Of a stretch of 19,592 nt of DNA, positions 15,218 to 19,592 are shown one piece after another. Location of the stretch: assembly GCA_027325115.1 (NCBI GenBank), contig DAHWFG010000005.1, forward strand, positions 1 to 19,592, given 5' to 3'. Numbering within the stretch: the stretch's first letter is position 1; the number at the start of each line of letters is the position of its first letter. This stretch comes from JAKBCQ01 sp021807585 (GTDB lineage: Bacteria; Planctomycetota; Planctomycetia; Isosphaerales; Isosphaeraceae). Below the pieces are notes generated by a model. It did not search any database and was not told the DNA's origin. It saw only the letters and a program-made list of their open reading frames with translations. The position numbers and the translations under genes were made by a program.

Positions 15218-15476
15218 ACCCCCCCCCTCTCTCTTTCAACGCAAACCGATCCAAACGTACGTCATGAGCTATCGAAACCCGAACCGTCACCCCGCCGCGC
15301 CGCAAATCCGATCGCCCCCTACGATCAACTCGAACGCCCTCCCCAAATCAATCCCCCGAACGCGCCGACCAGCCTCGATCGATCCAATGATAATCAAAAA
15401 ACGATCATATCCCGACCTCTTTGGAACCATGTATTGCTTATGATTACATCATCGAATCGCATCTCGCTCGGTCGGC

Positions 15477-17054
15477 TCAACCGCCCCCCGATCCGCCGAC
15501 GCCTACTCCTCGAATCGTCTGGCCCATCGGGTCGAGCAATCGGTCGATCTCGGCCGCCGCGGGATATCCCCCTTTGGATACGAGGATCTCGACCGCTTGG
15601 GACCGCGATTTGGCGTCCGAATCGTCGGGATAAAGGAGCGCCGCGACGGCCTCCGGGGTTTTGCCGACGAGTTCGAGCGCGACCTCGCGAACAAGCGTTT
15701 TCCCCGCGATCCGCCCCTTGAACGCCGCCTTGGCGATCGCCGCGGCGTTGTCGTAGCCGATCCGTGGAGCGAGCGCCGTGCACATCGCCAGGCTCCGTTC
15801 AATCGAATCCGCGGCGCGAGAATCGGCGAGCAAGTGATCGACCCCCGGGGGTTTAATCTCCTTCGAAGCGAAAAACTCTCGAGCGTCCAGGCATTTGGAA
15901 TTCAAATGCCCCGCGGCCGCCGCGAGCAAATCGATCGACTGAAGAAGATTATACGCGATCACGGGCATCATCACGTTCAATTGAAAATTCGACCCAAGCG
16001 CGTTCGACCACGCGATCGTCGCGTCGGCGCCGACAACCTGCGCCGCAACCATCATCACAGCCTCGGGAATCACCGGATTCACCTTGCCAGGCATGATCGA
16101 ACTGCCCGGTTGAAGCTCGGGAATCTGGATCTCGCCAATCCCGCACCTAGGCCCCGAAGACAACCAGCGGATGTTGTTCGCGACGTTCGAGAGACTCACC
16201 GCGGCGGCCTTAAGCATCGCCGATGTCGCGACCGCAGCGTCGCGGTTCGCCATCGCCTCAAACGTGTTCGTCGCGGGTCGGAACGAAAGACCCGTCTCCT
16301 GACTCAACAACGCCGTCATCCGCTCGGGAAACTCGGCGTGCGTGTTGATCCCCGTTCCCACAGCCGTCCCGCCGATCGCCAACTCTCCCAACGAATCGCA
16401 ACAACCTTCAAGCCGCATGATCGCGTGCTCGATCTGACCCGCAAACCCCGAAAATTCCTGACCCAGGCGGATCGGCACCGCGTCTTGCAGATGCGTGCGG
16501 CCGATCTTGACGATCGCGTCGAACTCCTTCGCCTTGGTCGCCAAAGCGTCGCGCAGCCGAACGAACGCCGGAATCAGGTTCTTCTTCAACCCCTCGAGCG
16601 CCGCGACGTGAATCGCCGTCGGATAGACGTCGTTCGACGATTGACCCATGTTCACCGCATCGTTGGGATGAACCGGCGATTTGCCGCCCCGCGTCCCCGC
16701 CTGAGCCTCGTTGGCGATCCCCGCAATCACTTCATTTGTGTTCATATTTGTGGACGTACCGCTCCCGGTCTGGAACACGTCCACCACGAATTGATCGTCG
16801 AACCGTCCCTCGGCCACCCCCTGCGCCGCCCGCATAATCGCCACGCCGAGATCTTCGGGCAGCAATCCTAAATCCATGTTCACCTGAGCGGCTGATTTCT
16901 TGATCAACCCCAGAGCTCGAATCAACGCCCGCGGCGCCCGCAACGAGCTGATCTGAAAGTTCAACTCGGCGCGTCGCGTCTGCGCGCCGTAATACGCGTC
17001 GGCGGGGACGTTGAGCGTACCCATCGAATCCTTTTCGGTGCGAAACGTATTCAC
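15477..17054 (-). CDS. fumC: Class II fumarate hydratase FumC with C-terminal extension
   Basis: TCA-cycle enzyme interconverting fumarate and malate, a cytoplasmic homotetramer. The GTG at 17054, with GGGAG 9-13 bases upstream, gives 525 aa. With this start the catalytic His falls at residue 188 (GRTHLQDAVP), Ser318 lies in the signature GSSIMPGKVNP (317-327) and HPND at 129-132, the same numbers as E. coli FumC, which supports the start. QTGSGTSTNMNTNEVI (95-110) and GQSSND are intact. The C-terminus is about 55 residues longer than the usual 465-470. It includes an inserted GKTPEAVAALLYPDDSDAKS region and a Gly-rich tail. The 210 bases upstream of the start hold no gene. Confidence 0.93.
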   Translation of the reverse strand: MNTFRTEKDSMGTLNVPADAYYGAQTRRAELNFQISSLRAPRALIRALGLIKKSAAQVNMDLGLLPEDLGVAIMRAAQGVAEGRFDDQFVVDVFQTGSGTSTNMNTNEVIAGIANEAQAGTRGGKSPVHPNDAVNMGQSSNDVYPTAIHVAALEGLKKNLIPAFVRLRDALATKAKEFDAIVKIGRTHLQDAVPIRLGQEFSGFAGQIEHAIMRLEGCCDSLGELAIGGTAVGTGINTHAEFPERMTALLSQETGLSFRPATNTFEAMANRDAAVATSAMLKAAAVSLSNVANNIRWLSSGPRCGIGEIQIPELQPGSSIMPGKVNPVIPEAVMMVAAQVVGADATIAWSNALGSNFQLNVMMPVIAYNLLQSIDLLAAAAGHLNSKCLDAREFFASKEIKPPGVDHLLADSRAADSIERSLAMCTALAPRIGYDNAAAIAKAAFKGRIAGKTLVREVALELVGKTPEAVAALLYPDDSDAKSRSQAVEILVSKGGYPAAAEIDRLLDPMGQTIRGVGVGGSGGG

Positions 17055-17264
17055 CGCGAAACTCTCCCGTCGGCATTCAAGCCGATCGCGATCGCCGGGT
17101 CGATCGGGGGGGGCTCGAAGCCCGGACCAGCCTGGAAATAAATCAAAGCCGTCGCCGCTCGAAACCGAAGCCGGCGAAGCCCTCAACAACCACGCCATCA
17201 TATCCCGCCGCTCGCGGGATCGACAACGCGCCGCGCCGCGATCATTCAAGATCCGTCAACTTTA

Positions 17265-18254
17265 TCACGCCGATACCGATCGCATCGCTTCGATCGCGCT
17301 CGGTTCGGACGCCGTTTCGTCGGCAAGAACCGGCTCGCCGCTCTCCCCAAGCGACGAAGACCGCGCAACCTCGACCCGTTCCTCAATATAAGACCCCGCC
17401 GACGCAACCCCCGCCGATCCCGCCGCGTCTCCTTCACCCGCAAGCCGCGCAGGCCACCACTCAAGCCGAACCTCCGCGCCCTTCACCGAAACAAACGGAC
17501 ACGGCGGATGTTCCGTCCATGTTCCGCTGTTAATATAAACAACATCGCCGATCTTCGCCTCGAGCGGCAAATGCGTGTGCCCGCACGTCACGAACCGACA
17601 ACCCCGCGAAGCCGCGTATTCGACCGCTCGATCGCGAATCAACCGGCTGTTCCGCTGCCACTTCTTCGACGTTCGACGCACCCACCGCGACGCGCGTTTC
17701 GGAAACAACTTTTGTATATAATAATAAATACCGCAACCGAGCGCCGTGATCGCCGCGTGCCGCGTGATGAACTGATCGAACTGATCGCCGTGAAGCGCGA
17801 GCAAGCGAACATGCCCGTTATCATAAATATACTCGTCAAGAATATCGACCCCCACGATGTGCCCGACCACTTCGGCCGGCCCGTCGTGATTCCCCCGCGC
17901 CCAGACGACCTTGAGATCGGTTCGATCGGTGTTCTTGCGGATGATCTTCAAACACGCGAAGTGATGCTTCGTCAATCGCTTGAAATTGAGATCGTCAAAA
18001 ATATCGCCGTTGATCACAAGCTCACGCGTGTTCCGCACCGCCCATTCGAGAAAATCTTCGAGCAATCGCGCCTGGCAAACGTCGCTGCCGAGATGCAGGT
18101 CGCTGATCACCAGACAATCGTAAAGATCGGCGGGATCGCACCCCCCGGACCCGCCCGACGCCAAACAATCCGTTTGTATGTTCATGATTGAAGCAATATC
18201 GTTTATGAAGGTTTCGTGAAATTCACAGTGGAGTCCCTGATCGAGATTGATCAT
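17265..18254 (-). CDS. Calcineurin-like metallophosphoesterase (LpxH-like)
   Basis: A 329-aa two-metal phosphoesterase. The five family blocks are intact: SDLHLGS with Asp52/His54, GDIFDD (83-88), RGNHD (120-124), LHGDQFD (154-160) and CGHTHLPL (224-231). An inserted helical cap (about 91-112) resembles UDP-2,3-diacylglucosamine hydrolase-like proteins, but the substrate is not proven. The C-terminal 75 residues are acidic and Ala/Ser-rich, probably disordered. The ATG at 18254 has GAGAAGG 3 bases upstream and a TATAAT at 18279-18274. The ATG at 18185 (MNIQTDC) is a reasonable alternative without a ribosome site. It lies 42 bases after the Lhr-like gene. Confidence 0.85.
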   Translation of the reverse strand: MINLDQGLHCEFHETFINDIASIMNIQTDCLASGGSGGCDPADLYDCLVISDLHLGSDVCQARLLEDFLEWAVRNTRELVINGDIFDDLNFKRLTKHHFACLKIIRKNTDRTDLKVVWARGNHDGPAEVVGHIVGVDILDEYIYDNGHVRLLALHGDQFDQFITRHAAITALGCGIYYYIQKLFPKRASRWVRRTSKKWQRNSRLIRDRAVEYAASRGCRFVTCGHTHLPLEAKIGDVVYINSGTWTEHPPCPFVSVKGAEVRLEWWPARLAGEGDAAGSAGVASAGSYIEERVEVARSSSLGESGEPVLADETASEPSAIEAMRSVSA

Positions 18255-18273
18255 AAGCCTTCTCGATCCGTCG

Positions 18274-18279
18274 ATTATA
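18274..18279 (-). promoter_or_regulatory. -10 box for the phosphoesterase gene
   Basis: TATAAT on the - strand just after the upstream gene's stop. It implies a start of transcription about 13 bases before the ATG at 18254. No -35 consensus is visible. Confidence 0.35.
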
Positions 18280-18296
18280 CGTTTTTGAGCGTTCGG

Positions 18297-19592
18297 CTAC
18301 CACCCCGCATAGTAAGCCATGCCGGGAGGATCGCGAACGAAACCCGCCGCGGCGAGCACTCCCCCCCAAGGCTCGGCGACCGCGTCGACGCCGTTGAACG
18401 TCTCGACGCGGAGAATCCGCCGCCTCGGTCCCGCGAGACTCGGCAATAGCGCAATCGACCCCGCAAGCTCGTCCGCGGTCGCGCTCGGCAAACTCCTCAA
18501 CCGTTTTCCCCGCCCCTCGATCGCCAAGATCGGCCGACCCGCCGCGATCACCACGTGCGAACCCGCGTTGCGAATCAGACGCGTCGTCGCATCGGAATAA
18601 AAGTCGATGTCGAAAGGCGCGGCCGATCCGTATAAATTCGCGGGGTCCAAACTCGATAACAGATAAGGCGTCGCATCCACAGGATTCCGATCGCCGTAAG
18701 CGGCCAGTTCCTCGACGGCGTCCCTCGCCGCGAATTGAACCCCCGATAAACCCTCGACAAAATAACCGCGCTCGATCTCGCCGCGCCACTCGGCTCGCGT
18801 CAGTATCGGAACAAGATCACGCCACGGCGGCGCCCACGCGTCAAGCTCGGCGATCTCCCGCGCCAATACCCCGTATCGATCGAGCATAGCCCACCCCCAC
18901 GCCTCGATCGAAGCGGTCGATTCGTCCGACGACAAACTTGGATTCTCTCGCTCTTTTATATAATTCGATTGCAGATACCAACGTCCTTGAGGTCGTAAAT
19001 TCGTCCGTCGCCGCGCCGCGCCCCCCGACCGCGAAGATCGCGCCGAGACGCTCGACCCCCGCCGCGCCGAACCCTCGCCGACGCGCTCGAATTCGTCGCC
19101 GTACGCCGACCAATATCCCGGCCGAAGCGGGTCGAACAGATCGTTCGTCACCCGGCCGAGCCGCAACAGACGTCGCAAACTCCGCGCCGTCGCCGAGGGC
19201 CGAAGGCGCGTCCCCGCCGCGATCTCGTCCAAAAACGACGCGCCTTTTGAATTAATGTATTCCAACACAAACGTATCATTCGCATCGAGAACCCCGTCGG
19301 ACGAAGACTCCTCCGATCCGTCGCTCGTCGCAGGAAATCTTCCGAGAAAATCGCGCGCGAAAAACGCGACCCGCGGATCGCGGTCAAGATCGAGCGAGCC
19401 CTCGGCGCGCCAGCCCACCCCCCCCAAGGCGAGCAAACGATCGAGCGCCGCGGGACGAAAATCGACGACACGACGCGGCAGTATCTCCCCCTCACAAAGC
19501 TCGGCGAACGTCGCGTACCCCTCGAGCCGCTCGATCACCCGCTCGAGCGCATCGACCCCCGAAAGCCGCGAGGCGGTCGGGGCGCTCTCGCG
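18297..19592 (-). CDS. Lhr-type DEAD/DEAH helicase, C-terminal part (cut by window edge)
   Basis: The C-terminal 431 residues of a large Lhr-family ATP-dependent DNA helicase. The helicase core lies outside the window, since the frame is open to the last base, so the GTG at 19538 is not the start. Visible Lhr hallmarks are the linker ILPRRVVDFRPAALDRLLALGGVGWR, a winged-helix-like FLDEIAAGTRLRPSATARSLRRLLRLG, and the C-terminal block GRWYLQSNY...LLxRYGVL-like, then RGEIERGYFVEGLSGVQFAARDAVEEL. The family acts in DNA repair. A Ser/Gly/Arg-rich insertion precedes NLRPQGRW. The downstream phosphoesterase is LpxH-like and not obviously the repair-associated Mpe. Confidence 0.85.
   Translation of the reverse strand, partial: RESAPTASRLSGVDALERVIERLEGYATFAELCEGEILPRRVVDFRPAALDRLLALGGVGWRAEGSLDLDRDPRVAFFARDFLGRFPATSDGSEESSSDGVLDANDTFVLEYINSKGASFLDEIAAGTRLRPSATARSLRRLLRLGRVTNDLFDPLRPGYWSAYGDEFERVGEGSARRGSSVSARSSRSGGAARRRTNLRPQGRWYLQSNYIKERENPSLSSDESTASIEAWGWAMLDRYGVLAREIAELDAWAPPWRDLVPILTRAEWRGEIERGYFVEGLSGVQFAARDAVEELAAYGDRNPVDATPYLLSSLDPANLYGSAAPFDIDFYSDATTRLIRNAGSHVVIAAGRPILAIEGRGKRLRSLPSATADELAGSIALLPSLAGPRRRILRVETFNGVDAVAEPWGGVLAAAGFVRDPPGMAYYAGW

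Noticed and set aside
15597..16871. A 424-codon + ORF opposite fumC
   Set aside because: Antisense shadow with an Arg/His-rich translation. fumC is unambiguous on the - strand.
17265..19592. Ligase-associated DNA repair cluster (Lhr-like helicase plus Mpe phosphoesterase)
   Set aside because: The phosphoesterase is LpxH-like with a long acidic tail, and no exonuclease or ATP-dependent ligase lies downstream, where fumC follows instead.
1..19592. High density of CGATCG/GATC as a possible HIP1-like or modification signal
   Set aside because: Most occurrences fall in common codon pairs such as GAT-CGN and GCG-ATC of a GC-rich genome, and no spacing or clustering stood out by eye.

Overview
The window looks like a chromosomal segment of a GC-rich planctomycete, possibly of the Isosphaerales type. 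That placement is inference. It rests on the GC-rich, CGATCG-rich coding style, a DUF6677-like membrane protein, NicO, enolase-superfamily, HExxH-lipoprotein and Lhr genes of a kind I associate with planctomycetes, and loosely packed gene groups. No rRNA, tRNA or CRISPR array was found.

Left part (1-6065, genes on +). The 3' end of a GT87 membrane glycosyltransferase is followed by the most notable locus, two consecutive selenoprotein genes. The first (1697-1936) is a SelW-like Rdx-family protein with an in-frame UGA in a C-A-M-U motif. The second (2000-3058) is selenophosphate synthetase SelD, whose catalytic residue 17 is also encoded by UGA. Ordinary ORF calling would truncate or miss both. 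SelD makes the selenium donor for Sec-tRNA, so it would be needed to translate itself and its neighbour. Then come a DUF6677-like membrane protein overlapping a 66-aa membrane protein, a likely terminator, and an ATGA-overlapping pair of uncharacterised cytoplasmic proteins that may form a functional module.

Middle (6066-7029) is almost gene-free. It holds a 286-bp MITE-like element with perfect 15-bp terminal inverted repeats and TTA target duplications, a nested REP-like inverted repeat, a small decayed-looking coding stretch, and an inverted repeat with a TATAAT box ahead of the next gene group.

Right-centre (7030-12091, + strand) has a stand-alone response-regulator receiver protein overlapping a signal-peptide-bearing NicO/RcnA-type Ni/Co transporter. 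It continues with a tightly overlapping three-gene operon: an enolase-superfamily racemase/epimerase-like enzyme, an alpha/beta hydrolase, and a GT4 glycosyltransferase.

Right part (12113-19592, - strand) reads, in transcription order, the C-terminal part of an Lhr-type helicase (cut by the window edge), a calcineurin-like phosphoesterase, class II fumarase FumC with a long C-terminal tail, a membrane-anchored coiled-coil protein, and a secreted or lipid-anchored HExxH metalloprotease-like protein. The last converges on the GT4 gene.

A recurring oddity is short AT-rich codon islands inside otherwise GC-rich genes.
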